NCBI RefSeq assembly: GCF_947495145.1
Contig: NZ_CANLXP010000004.1
Span: 155,050 to 219,049 of the forward strand
DNA length: 64,000 nt
Source: an uncultured Arthrobacter sp.
GTDB taxonomy: Bacteria > Actinomycetota > Actinomycetes > Actinomycetales > Micrococcaceae
Direction: 5' to 3'
The notes below the pieces were generated by a model. The model saw only the letters and a program-made list of their open reading frames with translations. It searched no databases and was not told the origin of the DNA. Made by a program: the position numbers and the translations under genes. Positions 25,409 to 33,209 of the stretch are shown here, in pieces; the stretch's first letter is position 1; each line of letters starts with the position of its first letter.

Positions 25409-25858
25409 TTATAGTAGCGCCCGGCTGGGACTTTGGTAAGAGAGCAAAATCGCTTTGTCGACGAGGTCGACGCGCGTCAGGTTGGACACCTCGGCGATTG
25501 GAACCCAGGCCGCTTCATCGGTCGACCCGTCCAGCTCATGAACGAGCTCACCCGACACGGGATGCGCGCGGTAAACAATCCGAAGCGCATGCAGAGGCCT
25601 GCCCGAGCCGTTCAGCCGGTCCTCCGGCCGGATTTGCAGGCTGTCCACTCCGAGGAGCTCGTCAAGTTCGACGACGTAGCCCGTCTCCTCCAGCACCTCG
25701 CGGACTGCCGCGGTGGGCGCATCCTCGCCCAGTTCGAGACCACCGCCGGGGAGCGTCCATCCCTGTTTGCCGTGCTCGTTCCAGTGCGCAAGCAGGATCA
25801 TCCCGTTCCGAACGACGACGGCATACGCACCTACCCGGGTGTCCCACTCCTGCGCCAT
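25409..25858 (-). CDS. Nudix hydrolase
   Basis: From ATG 25858 the product is 149 residues; the open frame to 26536 is an artefact antisense-like extension through the kinase gene. The Nudix box is complete (GGGLELGEDAPTAAVREVLE followed by ETGYV), giving the metal-binding REXXEE core, with a beta-strand start (TRVGAYAVVVRNGMILLAHW). It should hydrolyse a nucleoside diphosphate linked to another group; the substrate cannot be told. A TAGACT box 7 bases before the ATG suggests a leaderless transcript. Confidence 0.9.
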   Translation of the reverse strand: MAQEWDTRVGAYAVVVRNGMILLAHWNEHGKQGWTLPGGGLELGEDAPTAAVREVLEETGYVVELDELLGVDSLQIRPEDRLNGSGRPLHALRIVYRAHPVSGELVHELDGSTDEAAWVPIAEVSNLTRVDLVDKAILLSYQSPSRALL

Positions 25859-25865
25859 GAACGCC

Positions 25866-25871
25866 AGTCTA
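25866..25871 (-). promoter_or_regulatory. -10 box, leaderless start of Nudix gene
   Basis: TAGACT on the minus strand, 7 bases before ATG 25858; no Shine-Dalgarno sequence intervenes. Confidence 0.55.
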
Positions 25872-25931
25872 AACCTGCCGCGCGTGGGCCCGGAGCGGTG
25901 CCAGCCTGCTGCAGCAGCAGCGCGCCGCCGG

Positions 25932-26840
25932 CTACAGCGCGCCGGTGCGCAGCAGGTAGTCCACACCGTGCACGGGGTCGATGCCGAGGAACCACACCTC
26001 GTCGAATCCCTCCTCCGCGAGCCCGGCGCGCAGGAGTTCCTGCAGCTTCGGCTGGTGCACCGCCAGGCCGCCGCCGATGATGACAGGACGGCGCACGCCG
26101 AGAACCGAGGCAACGTCGGCAATGAGACCGCGGAGGTGGCGGGCGCCGCTGTTGATGATCTGCTGCGCGGCCTCGTCGCCGGCCTTGGCCGCGTCGAACA
26201 CGAGATGCGCGTGGCCGGCCCAGTAACGTCTTCCGGAAGGCCCGTGAAACAGGGCGATGAGCTCTTCGGGCTTCTGCACCCCGGCGGCCCGGAGCAGCGA
26301 CTCGCCCAAGATGCCGAGCGGTTCTGCACGGTTGAAGCGGTGAAGCGTTGCGCGCACCGCTTCACGGCCCACCCAGTACCCGCTGCCCTCATCGCCGAGC
26401 AGGTACCCCCAGCCACCCGAACGCGCCTGCCTGCCCTCGCTGTCCAGTCCCCATGCCACGGATCCTGTGCCGGCAATGACTGCAATGCCGGTCGTGGCTG
26501 CGCCGGCGGCGAGGATAAGGCGCGTGTCATGCACAACGTCTATGCGGGCGTTCGGCACCTGCCGGGCGATCAGTTCCCTGAGGGCCTCGGCGTCGTCGTC
26601 GGTGTCCACGCCGCCGGACCCCGCCACCACGCGGCCGACCCGACCGGCCAGGGCCGTGAACAGTTCGGCCAGGTTCCGGTCAGCTTCCTCCCGCGGAACG
26701 TTCTGGACGTTGGCGCTGCCGCAGATTGCTTCCGCCACCACTTCTCCGTCGCGCCACCGCACTCCATGGGTTTTTGTTCCACCGATGTCGAGACCGACGA
26801 CGTCGGAAGCTGGGAACTCGTCGAGCGTGTGCTTTGGCAT
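25932..26840 (-). CDS. BadF/BadG/BcrA-type ATPase, N-acetylglucosamine kinase-like
   Basis: From ATG 26840 the product is 302 residues; the frame-open start at 27098 overlaps the divergent Lrp gene and is rejected. The actin-like ATPase motifs are DIGGTKTHGVRW (phosphate 1), AVIAGTGSVAWG (phosphate 2), GGWGYLLGDEGSGYWVGREA and VIIGGGLAV (adenosine). This matches eukaryotic-type GlcNAc kinase relatives in bacteria, which phosphorylate amino sugars for catabolism or wall recycling. It is divergent from an Lrp regulator, a likely but unproven controller. A TAACCT box 7 bases before the start implies a leaderless mRNA. Confidence 0.85.
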   Translation of the reverse strand: MPKHTLDEFPASDVVGLDIGGTKTHGVRWRDGEVVAEAICGSANVQNVPREEADRNLAELFTALAGRVGRVVAGSGGVDTDDDAEALRELIARQVPNARIDVVHDTRLILAAGAATTGIAVIAGTGSVAWGLDSEGRQARSGGWGYLLGDEGSGYWVGREAVRATLHRFNRAEPLGILGESLLRAAGVQKPEELIALFHGPSGRRYWAGHAHLVFDAAKAGDEAAQQIINSGARHLRGLIADVASVLGVRRPVIIGGGLAVHQPKLQELLRAGLAEEGFDEVWFLGIDPVHGVDYLLRTGAL

Positions 26841-26847
26841 GGGCACA

Positions 26848-26853
26848 AGGTTA
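26848..26853 (-). promoter_or_regulatory. -10 box, leaderless start of sugar-kinase gene
   Basis: TAACCT on the minus strand, 7 bases before ATG 26840, in the 78-base divergent gap shared with the Lrp gene. Confidence 0.55.
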
Positions 26854-26918
26854 CGCACCCGCCGGTAGGCTAAAGGAATTCCCGCAGACAGGACCACAGG
26901 CGAAGCAGGAGCTCCCGC

Positions 26919-27404
26919 ATGACGAACAGTGGCAAAGCGGACGGACTCGATCCGGTGGACCGTCGGATTGTGCAGGAGTTGCTCGCAGATGCGCGGATCA
27001 CCAATGCGCAGCTCGCCGAGAAGGTGGGCGTTGCACCCTCCACGGCGCTGCTCCGAACCAGGCAGCTGACTGAGCGGAGAGTCATCACCGGCTACCACGC
27101 CGAACTGAACCTCGCCGCGATCGGGCGGGCCGTGCAGGCCCTGATCTCAGTGCAGCTGAAGGGCCACAACCGTGAGGAGATCGACAGGTTCACCTCACGG
27201 GTACCCGGCCTGCCCGAGGTGGTTGCCACCTTCCACGTATCAGGCGCGGTGGACTACCTGATTCACCTCGCGGTTCCCGACACCGATGCCCTGAGGGACT
27301 GGGTGCTGGACTACCTAACGACGGATCCGGTTGTGGGGCACACGGAGACCACCCTCATTTTCAACCGTATGGAAGGCAACGCGGGCCTGCTTCCGCCTTC
27401 CTAG
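26919..27404 (+). CDS. Lrp/AsnC family transcriptional regulator
   Basis: The 161-residue protein has an N-terminal winged helix (LDPVDRRIVQELLADARITN, then QLAEKVGVAPSTALLRTRQL) and a C-terminal RAM ligand-binding domain (VQALISVQLKGHNREEIDRF, HVSGAVDYLIHLAV). AGGAG lies 9 bases before the ATG. Family members sense amino acids and bind as octamers. It is divergent from the sugar-kinase gene with a 78-base gap, so the two probably share control sequence. Its stop overlaps a 17-bp tandem repeat that separates it from the converging gene. Confidence 0.92.
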   Translation: MTNSGKADGLDPVDRRIVQELLADARITNAQLAEKVGVAPSTALLRTRQLTERRVITGYHAELNLAAIGRAVQALISVQLKGHNREEIDRFTSRVPGLPEVVATFHVSGAVDYLIHLAVPDTDALRDWVLDYLTTDPVVGHTETTLIFNRMEGNAGLLPPS

Positions 27405-27451
27405 CGCCAGAGTCTTCGTAGCGCCTGAGTATGCCTAGTGCCAGAGTCCGG
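27402..27451. repeat. 17-bp tandem repeat at a convergent gene junction
   Basis: Three imperfect copies, 27402-27418 (TAGCGCCAGAGTCTTCG), 27419-27435 (TAGCGCCTGAGTATGCC) and 27436-27451 (TAGTGCCAGAGTCCGG). The first copy supplies the TAG stop of the Lrp gene and the border of the second and third supplies the stop of the opposing small ORF. Confidence 0.7.
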
Positions 27452-27629
27452 AATGGCGCAGGGCCGCTCCGTCACGGAGACGTTCCTCATGTGCACTGTG
27501 GTTCAGCATGGCGTGTTCCTGTGCAGCCAGCCGCTCGCCTGTGGTGACGAGCCAGCGGCCAACGGTGATGAGGAGGGCGTCGAATCCGGAGGGTTGCGCG
27601 GGTGGATAGAAGCCGCTGAGCGTGGTCAT
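27435..27629 (-). CDS. 64-residue protein translationally coupled to the ArsR-type regulator
   Basis: The ATG overlaps the regulator stop by four bases (ATGA), and AAAGGAGG-like sequence lies upstream within the regulator, so translation is likely. The protein has a short hydrophobic/amphipathic stretch (FDALLITVGRWLVTTGERLA) followed by a His/Arg-rich tail (HAMLNHSAHEERLRDGAALR). No known domain is recognised. It may be an accessory factor of the regulator or exporter next door; this is inferred only from linkage. Confidence 0.6.
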   Translation of the reverse strand: MTTLSGFYPPAQPSGFDALLITVGRWLVTTGERLAAQEHAMLNHSAHEERLRDGAALRHSGLWH

Positions 27630-28252
27630 GGCGTGTTCTCTTTTCGGAAAGGAGGCTCAGGGAACTGGCCCTGAACGATGGGGAAGGTATTGAGGTGAAT
27701 CTGTACCGCCTTGGCGTCAGGCGATGCGGTGCCGTTCGGGCGGTATTTTTCGAAGAGGTCGCGTGCAAGCCGCATCAGCTCATCCGACAACTCGGCCAGC
27801 TGGGCAGCCGTGAGGCGTGCATTGATGGTGGAGATGACCGAGGCATCCAGCCACTCCTCCGGGAGCACGAGCGGACCGCGCTCCATGTAGTCCTCGAGCA
27901 GTGCTGCCCGGTTGTGGCTGAACTCCCGATTGACGATTGCGGCAACATCCCGGGTGCCGGGATCCTGAGCCATTTCGCTGGAGTAGAGGTTGAGGGCGCC
28001 GGGTGGGCGCTCCCACCAGCGCTCACGCGCTGATCCCCGACCCTCCACTTCGCGGACGAGCTGGTGTCTGGCCAGCTGCCGGAGGTGGTAGCTGGTGGAG
28101 CCGCTCGACTCACCGAGCCGGGCAGCGAGCGCACTGGCAGTCTGCGGTCCGAACTGCGACAACGCATTGAGGAGCTGGATCCTAAGTGGATGCGTGAGCG
28201 CCTTCAGTGCGTTGATATCGACGGTGCGATCGTTCGGCTTAGCTGACTCCAT
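27626..28252 (-). CDS. ArsR-type winged-helix transcriptional regulator
   Basis: From ATG 28252 the product is 208 residues. The N-terminal 100 residues are an ArsR-like winged helix: VDINALKALTHPLRIQLLNA, ARLGESSGSTSYHLRQLARH (recognition helix) and VREVEGRGSARERWW (wing). The C-terminal part is helical (AQLAELSDELMRLARDLFEK). A TTG at 28273 is also in frame but lies inside the operator palindrome, so ATG is preferred. It follows the MFS gene on the same strand with the palindromes between, pointing to autorepression and possibly drug-responsive control of the exporter. Confidence 0.9.
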   Translation of the reverse strand: MESAKPNDRTVDINALKALTHPLRIQLLNALSQFGPQTASALAARLGESSGSTSYHLRQLARHQLVREVEGRGSARERWWERPPGALNLYSSEMAQDPGTRDVAAIVNREFSHNRAALLEDYMERGPLVLPEEWLDASVISTINARLTAAQLAELSDELMRLARDLFEKYRPNGTASPDAKAVQIHLNTFPIVQGQFPEPPFRKENTP

Positions 28253-28267
28253 AGCAGCAGAATACGC

Positions 28268-28303
28268 TTGCAAAGCTTTCTTTGCAATGCTTTGTTTGCA
28301 AAG
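28268..28303. promoter_or_regulatory. two palindromic operator-like sites before the ArsR-type gene
   Basis: TTGCAAAG (28268-28275) and CTTTGCAA (28280-28287) form perfect 8-base arms around CTTT. A second palindrome, CTTTG (28290-28294) and CAAAG (28299-28303), follows. The shared TTTGCAAAG core and the place just upstream of the regulator start suggest autoregulatory binding sites. Confidence 0.7.
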
Positions 28304-28318
28304 AACATTTTGCTGGTC

Positions 28319-29566
28319 TTAGCCGCCCGTCATGACGCTTCGCCGGAGGACAACCGCCATGGCCACGCAGGCTGCGGCGACCATCACTGCGAAGAATCCG
28401 ACCGCCGTCGTCAGCCCTACGGCATCGGCAGCAAGCCCAAGGCCCAGTACCGGGACCGCACTGCCCAGATAGGTAATCACGTAGACCGTACTGATGATCT
28501 GCGCATGCTGAGATCCCTCAACCTGCTGCGCAACTGCGTTGAAGACGGTCCGGAAGGCAACGCCCTGACCTGCCCCGGCAAGAACCAGCGCCGCGATCAG
28601 GAGCGGAACATTGCCAACAGCGCCCGCCACCGGAATCAGCGCGACCCCGACCGCCATCACGAGCAGGCCGCGCACGCCAGCCTGAGCAGGCTTCGCGGCG
28701 CCCTGCGGGAACAGCTGGCTCGCTGCCGAAACCGCCAGCACCAGGCCGGCGATCAATCCGACGATCGGCCTGCCGACCTCTCCGGCCATGGTGGTGACAT
28801 ACGTTGGCGCCAGGCTGAGCGAAAAACCGAAGACCGCGAAGCTGAGGAACCCGACGGCGGAGGCGGACCAGAATGCCCGGCGCGCGGTTCGTGACACGGC
28901 AGGGCGCCTTGGCTTCAGCGCGGACAGCGGCCGCACGGGCTGCGCCTGCTTGATCGCCGGGCGCGCATCTAGGAGCACCAGCGGAATCAGCAGCAAGGTC
29001 AGGAAGACCGCGTACAGCCCGAATGGTACCCGGGTGGGTTCGGGCAGCAGCGACAGCAGTCCGCCGATCATCGGCCCCGCCGCCACTCCCCCGGCGGATG
29101 CCACCAGGGTAAAGCGTGACGCCCATTCCGGGCGGTGCGGCAATAGATCCCGAAGGGCGGCTGAACCGGCTCCGGTAGCGCACGCCACGGCGGCGCCCTG
29201 AAGGCAGCGGCCCAGCACCAGCAGCGGAAGCGAGGTGGCGGCGCCAAAAACAACGGCTCCCAGAACGCCGGTCAGAACGGCGAGCACCAGTGCAGCCCGG
29301 CGGCCGATATGATCCGACCAGTGACCCACCAGAAGCAGGCCCGCGACCAGGGTCAGGACATACGCGGCGAAAGCTACCGTCGTATCGAAGGCGCTCAGGC
29401 CAAGGCCGGCGCGGATGAGCGGGTAGAGCGGAGTCGCAAGATTCGCCCCGACAAGCAGGGTGGCCAGAACGACGACGGTGAGACCCAGCCGGGTGCGCAC
29501 CGATGCGTCCCAGCGGGGAGCCTTCACGGGGGCAGGGCGCATGCGCAATTCGCTGATGACGCTCAT
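28319..29566 (-). CDS. MFS transporter (drug exporter-like)
   Basis: From ATG 29566, five bases after GGAAGG, the product is 415 residues (a GTG at 29572 is also possible). Twelve hydrophobic helices can be counted, with the MFS motif A in the loop after helix 2 (GHWSDHIGRRAALVLAV) and a motif C-like stretch (SAGGVAAGPMIGGLLS) in helix 5 that is usual in proton antiporters. The N-terminal 27 residues are cytosolic and basic. It is followed by an ArsR-type gene and is divergent from an Lrp regulator; either could control it. The substrate is unknown. Confidence 0.9.
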   Translation of the reverse strand: MSVISELRMRPAPVKAPRWDASVRTRLGLTVVVLATLLVGANLATPLYPLIRAGLGLSAFDTTVAFAAYVLTLVAGLLLVGHWSDHIGRRAALVLAVLTGVLGAVVFGAATSLPLLVLGRCLQGAAVACATGAGSAALRDLLPHRPEWASRFTLVASAGGVAAGPMIGGLLSLLPEPTRVPFGLYAVFLTLLLIPLVLLDARPAIKQAQPVRPLSALKPRRPAVSRTARRAFWSASAVGFLSFAVFGFSLSLAPTYVTTMAGEVGRPIVGLIAGLVLAVSAASQLFPQGAAKPAQAGVRGLLVMAVGVALIPVAGAVGNVPLLIAALVLAGAGQGVAFRTVFNAVAQQVEGSQHAQIISTVYVITYLGSAVPVLGLGLAADAVGLTTAVGFFAVMVAAACVAMAVVLRRSVMTGG

Positions 29567-29647
29567 GCTCACCTTCCGTCGATTCTTACCATTCCTCCTA
29601 TTGATGGTGAGGTCTAAGTGTTAGCGTGGGAGCTCAAACGGACGTAC

Positions 29648-29673
29648 TTTGATCATCGTGCTCAAAACTTGAG
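29648..29673. promoter_or_regulatory. possible Lrp-type operator in divergent gap
   Basis: Overlapping imperfect palindromes TTTGA...TCAAA (29648-29666) and CTCAAAACTTGAG (29661-29673) lie in the 148-base gap between the MFS gene and the second Lrp gene. AT-rich dyads of this kind suit an Lrp-family protein, but no consensus can be checked here. Confidence 0.3.
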
Positions 29674-29714
29674 GAGATCCGGCTCCCCAACGGGCGCAAC
29701 GAGGAGTTGAGCGC

Positions 29715-30209
29715 ATGCTGGACCAGACCGACATCCGCCTCCTGCGCGAGCTTGTCCGAGACCCGCGCTCACAGGTCAGCCAATTGAGCGAAACGCTTGG
29801 TATGGCGCGCAACACAGCGCAGGCGAGAATGCAGCGCTTGTTTCGGTCGGGAATCCTGCGCCGGAGCGGAAGGGAACTGGATCTTGCCCGCCTGGATTAC
29901 GACGTCGTCGCTTTCGTCACGATCGAAGTGACCCACCGCGAGCTGGACGGTGTCATTTCTGCCCTGCGAACGCTGGAGCATGTGCTCGAAGTCCATGAAA
30001 TTTCCGGCAGGGGCGATGTCTGGTGCCGGGTTGCGGCGAAGGACACGCATCAGCTGCAGTCAGCCCTCCGGTCGATTCTGCGCATCAAGGGTGTCATCCG
30101 TACTGAAACAGTCCTGGCGCTCCATGAACACATTCCGTACCGCGTGGAGCCGCTGCTTGACCGCCTGCTCACCGAGAAGTCACAGGGCAAACACGTCACG
30201 GGCGGCTGA
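29715..30209 (+). CDS. Lrp/AsnC family transcriptional regulator (second)
   Basis: The 164-residue protein has the winged helix LDQTDIRLLRELVRDPRSQV and LSETLGMARNTAQARMQRLF and the RAM domain (VVAFVTIEVTHRELDGVISA, VHEISGRGDVWCRVAAKD). GAGGAGTTGA precedes the ATG. It is only moderately similar to the regulator at 26919 (the recognition helix differs), so the two are not a recent duplicate. Its divergence from the MFS exporter makes that gene a candidate target. The ligand is unknown. Confidence 0.9.
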   Translation: MLDQTDIRLLRELVRDPRSQVSQLSETLGMARNTAQARMQRLFRSGILRRSGRELDLARLDYDVVAFVTIEVTHRELDGVISALRTLEHVLEVHEISGRGDVWCRVAAKDTHQLQSALRSILRIKGVIRTETVLALHEHIPYRVEPLLDRLLTEKSQGKHVTGG

Positions 30210-30293
30210 ACAGTTGCCACCTGAACCGCTGCCCGTGCAGAAAGTTGCCGCCGTTCTCATCTTCATCTCATGATGTGCGGAGATACTTGATGC

Positions 30294-30674
30294 ATGAAAC
30301 GGTCGCAAGTGCACACCTGGCTCATCACCGCAGCCAGCGCGGGTGCCGTTGTAGCGGTTGGCGTGGCAATGATCGGTGTGTTGCGTAGCCCTGCGCCGGA
30401 AAACCTCGGCCCGGCGGTCGGGGTGACCGACACAGAAGTCCCGGCTCCTCCCGGGACGCCGTCGCCAACGCCGGCACCGTCGGTTTCACCCTCTGATGTA
30501 CCCGCGTCGCCTTCGGATGAGCCTTCCGCCGAGCCGACCCAATCCGTTGCGCCGCCGCCCGCGGTGGTTCCCGCCCCGCCGCCTGCAACCCAGGACGATG
30601 ACGATGACAACGGCGGGCGCGGACGCGGCGGTGACGACGGCGATGATGACGACGGCGAGATCGATGATGACTAA
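30294..30674 (+). CDS. membrane-anchored acidic-tail protein encoded with a two-component system
   Basis: The 126-residue protein has a short basic start (MKRSQVHTW), one helix (LITAASAGAVVAVGVAMIGV), then about 60 residues of Pro/Ser/Thr/Ala linker and a tail of almost only Asp, Glu, Gly and Arg (QDDDDDNGGRGRGG to GEIDDD). This composition suggests an extracytoplasmic, flexible, strongly negative segment. The histidine-kinase start lies inside its last 4 codons, so the genes are coupled. I infer an accessory or signal-binding partner (cation or cationic peptide) for the kinase; no homolog is recognised. Confidence 0.7.
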   Translation: MKRSQVHTWLITAASAGAVVAVGVAMIGVLRSPAPENLGPAVGVTDTEVPAPPGTPSPTPAPSVSPSDVPASPSDEPSAEPTQSVAPPPAVVPAPPPATQDDDDDNGGRGRGGDDGDDDDGEIDDD

Positions 30675-32307
30675 GCCCGACGCCGGTCCGGACTCCCCAC
30701 CGTCCAGCGAGGCCCCGCCCACGGAGCGCATCCGGGTTGGCCCCCCGCCGTCCTCCGAACCGACGATTCTGGTAAGGGTTCCGCCGGCCCCTGAAGCTAC
30801 CTCCGACGCCGGGAACGAGCGGGAAGACAGGCCCGGCATTCTCTCCCGTCTGCGGCAGTCGGTTCGAGGGTATTCCTCCGTACGGACTCGCGTGCTTACC
30901 GCCATGCTGGTACTCAGCGCGCTGGGACTGTTGCTGGCCGGGGCCACCGCTTATGCGCTCCAGCGCAATGACCTCAACAACGACATGGACGAATCGCTTA
31001 CGCGCAGCTTCCAGGAATTCGAGACGCTGCTGGCGACGGGCATCGATCCCAACACACTGCAGCCGTTTCGGGAAGCAGATCAGCTGGTCTACCTGGTCAT
31101 GCAGCGAACCCTCACCGAGCCCAATGAGGGAATGATGGCGGTCCGCGGCGATCAGGTGATTTTCTTCGCCAATGAGGAAGTCGAAGTCCGGCTTGAGGAT
31201 GATCCCGCGCTGGTCAGCTACGTAACCGACACGGCGTCGCCGGAACAGGTGACTATCCAGTCCGTTCGAACAGACTTCACCAACTACCGGGTCATGGTGG
31301 CGCCGGTGTTGCTCGCGGACGATGCCGAGCCCACCTTCTTCGTTCTGGCCTTCGATGCCGAGGCGGAGCACCGCCAGCTGAACCGGACCTTCGGCACTTA
31401 CTCGCTCATCAGCTTCGCCACCCTCGTGCTGATCGGCGTCGTCGGCTTCCTCCTCGTGGGCAAGTTGCTCGATCCGATCCGCAGGGTCCGGACCACAGCT
31501 CAGCGCATTACCGAGACGGATCTCTCCCAGCGGATCGAGGTCACAGGCAATGACGACCTCTCCGAACTCACCCGCACAGTCAACGCGATGCTGGACCGGC
31601 TGGAGGCTTCCTTCATGTCACAGCGCCGGCTGCTTGACGACGTCGGCCACGAGTTGCGCACGCCGATCACCATTGTGCAGGGCCACCTTGAGCTGCAGGA
31701 CTCAACAGATCCGCGCGATGTTCAGGCAGTGCGTGACATCGCGCTGGACGAGCTCGACCGCATGCGCCTGCTGGTGGATGACCTGGTTACCCTCGCCGGC
31801 ATTGCGGGGCCCAACTTCGTGCGCCCCGAGCCGGTGAACCTGGGCAGGCTCACCGACGACGTGATGGACAAGGCCCGCACGCTGGGCGCTCGCCGCTGGA
31901 TCATCGACGCACGGGCAGAGGCAATCGCTGTACTGGATGCCCGCCGCATTACACAGGCCTGGCTGCAGCTGGTCGCCAACTCGGTGAAGTTCACCGAGGA
32001 AGGCACCACCATCGCGATTGGCTCCCGCAATGATGACGACGGCGTGTGGCTCTGGGTGCGGGATGAAGGTTCGGGTATCGCGCGTGAAGACCAGAGGAGA
32101 ATCTTCGAGCGCTTCGAACGCGGAGCCAGCAGCAAACGCACCGAGGGTGCCGGCCTTGGGCTCACGATCGTCAGCGCCATCACCGAGGCGCACGGCGGCG
32201 AGGTGGAGCTCCGGTCAGCTCCCGGACAGGGAGCCACCTTCACCATGGCAATCCCGCACCTGCCCGTCCACTCTTCCCCATCCACAACTGCGGGAGATCA
32301 CTCGTGA
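30664..32307 (+). CDS. two-component sensor histidine kinase
   Basis: From ATG 30664 (or ATG 30667) the product is about 547 residues; the frame-open start at 30496 is antisense-like and unlikely because it overlaps the accessory gene. A proline-rich cytosolic N-terminus of about 75 residues is followed by helix 1 (VLTAMLVLSALGLLLAGATA), an external sensor domain of about 140 residues, helix 2 (SLISFATLVLIGVVGFLLVG), HAMP, HisKA with DDVGHELRTPITIVQG (phosphorylated His), N box LQLVANSVKF, G1 DEGSGI and G2 GAGLGLTIV. It phosphorylates the regulator encoded next, whose start overlaps its stop. Confidence 0.93.
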   Translation: MMTKPDAGPDSPPSSEAPPTERIRVGPPPSSEPTILVRVPPAPEATSDAGNEREDRPGILSRLRQSVRGYSSVRTRVLTAMLVLSALGLLLAGATAYALQRNDLNNDMDESLTRSFQEFETLLATGIDPNTLQPFREADQLVYLVMQRTLTEPNEGMMAVRGDQVIFFANEEVEVRLEDDPALVSYVTDTASPEQVTIQSVRTDFTNYRVMVAPVLLADDAEPTFFVLAFDAEAEHRQLNRTFGTYSLISFATLVLIGVVGFLLVGKLLDPIRRVRTTAQRITETDLSQRIEVTGNDDLSELTRTVNAMLDRLEASFMSQRRLLDDVGHELRTPITIVQGHLELQDSTDPRDVQAVRDIALDELDRMRLLVDDLVTLAGIAGPNFVRPEPVNLGRLTDDVMDKARTLGARRWIIDARAEAIAVLDARRITQAWLQLVANSVKFTEEGTTIAIGSRNDDDGVWLWVRDEGSGIAREDQRRIFERFERGASSKRTEGAGLGLTIVSAITEAHGGEVELRSAPGQGATFTMAIPHLPVHSSPSTTAGDHS

Positions 32308-32975
32308 GCCAGATTCTGATTGTCGAGGACGAAGACCGCATCAGCTCGTTCGTGGCCAAGGGTCTGCGTTCCGCCGGCTACGTGCCGACCGTCGCCGACA
32401 ACGGACGGGATGGCTACCATCTTGCCCAGACCGGTGACTTCGAGCTGATTGTGCTGGACCTCGGGCTGCCTGACCAGGACGGCTTCACCGTGCTCCGGCG
32501 GCTGCGGGAGTCCAGGAATACCACCCCGGTCATCATCCTCTCGGCGCGCAGCTCGATTGATGACACGGTTGCCGGCCTTGAGGGAGGCGCGGATGACTAC
32601 ATGTCAAAGCCCTTCCGGTTTGAGGAACTGCTCGCGCGGGTGCGCCTGCGCCTCCGCCAGGAAGCTCCATCCGCTGACAACTCTGTGCTCTCGCACAACG
32701 ATCTCCAGCTTGACCTCCGGTCCCGCAGGGCCCTCGTGAACGGAAAGGAAGTTGACCTCTCAGCACGGGAGTTCGCCCTCGCAGAGGCGTTCCTGCGCAA
32801 TCCCGGGCAGGTGCTCAGCCGGGAGCAGCTGCTCTCCCGTGTCTGGGGGTACGATTTCGACCCCGGTTCCAACGTTGTGGACGTCTACGTGCGGTACCTC
32901 CGGAACAAGCTGGGCGCGGAGCGCTTCGCCACTGTGCGCGGCATGGGCTATCGGCTTGTCGCGGACGACTCCTGA
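32304..32975 (+). CDS. OmpR-family response regulator
   Basis: The 223-residue protein starts at GTG 32304 in a four-base overlap (GTGA) with the kinase stop. The receiver domain shows ILIVEDEDRI, phospho-acceptor Asp in LIVLDLGLPDQDG and the lysine in DDYMSKPF. The C-terminal winged helix (VDLSAREFALAEAFLRNPGQ, VDVYVRYLRNKLG) binds DNA. Gene order is accessory protein, kinase, regulator. Target genes are unknown; the promoter region of its own operon at about 30210-30293 is a candidate. Confidence 0.95.
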   Translation: MSQILIVEDEDRISSFVAKGLRSAGYVPTVADNGRDGYHLAQTGDFELIVLDLGLPDQDGFTVLRRLRESRNTTPVIILSARSSIDDTVAGLEGGADDYMSKPFRFEELLARVRLRLRQEAPSADNSVLSHNDLQLDLRSRRALVNGKEVDLSAREFALAEAFLRNPGQVLSREQLLSRVWGYDFDPGSNVVDVYVRYLRNKLGAERFATVRGMGYRLVADDS

Positions 32976-33041
32976 CCCCGCTTCCATACTGCGTTGTGCC
33001 TTGGCGGGCCGTGGTTTGAACGCCCCCTCGTACAGGGGCGG

Positions 33042-33073
33042 ACCCGGGCGCGGTTGGGGGAACGCGCCCGGGT
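33042..33073. terminator. hairpin terminator after the two-component operon
   Basis: Perfect 11-base arms ACCCGGGCGCG (33042-33052) and CGCGCCCGGGT (33063-33073) surround a 10-base loop in the 234-base gap between converging genes. The T tract is weak (CCTTCGG), so it may serve both strands. The rest of the gap shows no gene. Confidence 0.65.
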
Positions 33074-33209
33074 CCTTCGGAGATGGCCGACAAACAGCTG
33101 GTGTCTCGTACGGCCACAGGTCCGGTGTCTCGAGCATGACCGTTAAATGTGAGAGCACGAGGAAAACCGGATGAGAAAGCTCTCATGAATTCCCATCGAA
33201 CAGGCCGGC

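Noticed and set aside
25409..26536. 375-residue fused Nudix frame
   Set aside because: The N-terminal 225 residues are a shadow of the overlapping sugar-kinase gene on the same strand; the Nudix fold starts at 25858.
28252..28273. TTG start of the ArsR-type gene at 28273
   Set aside because: The codon lies in the operator palindrome and has no ribosome site; the ATG at 28252 is preferred though not proved.
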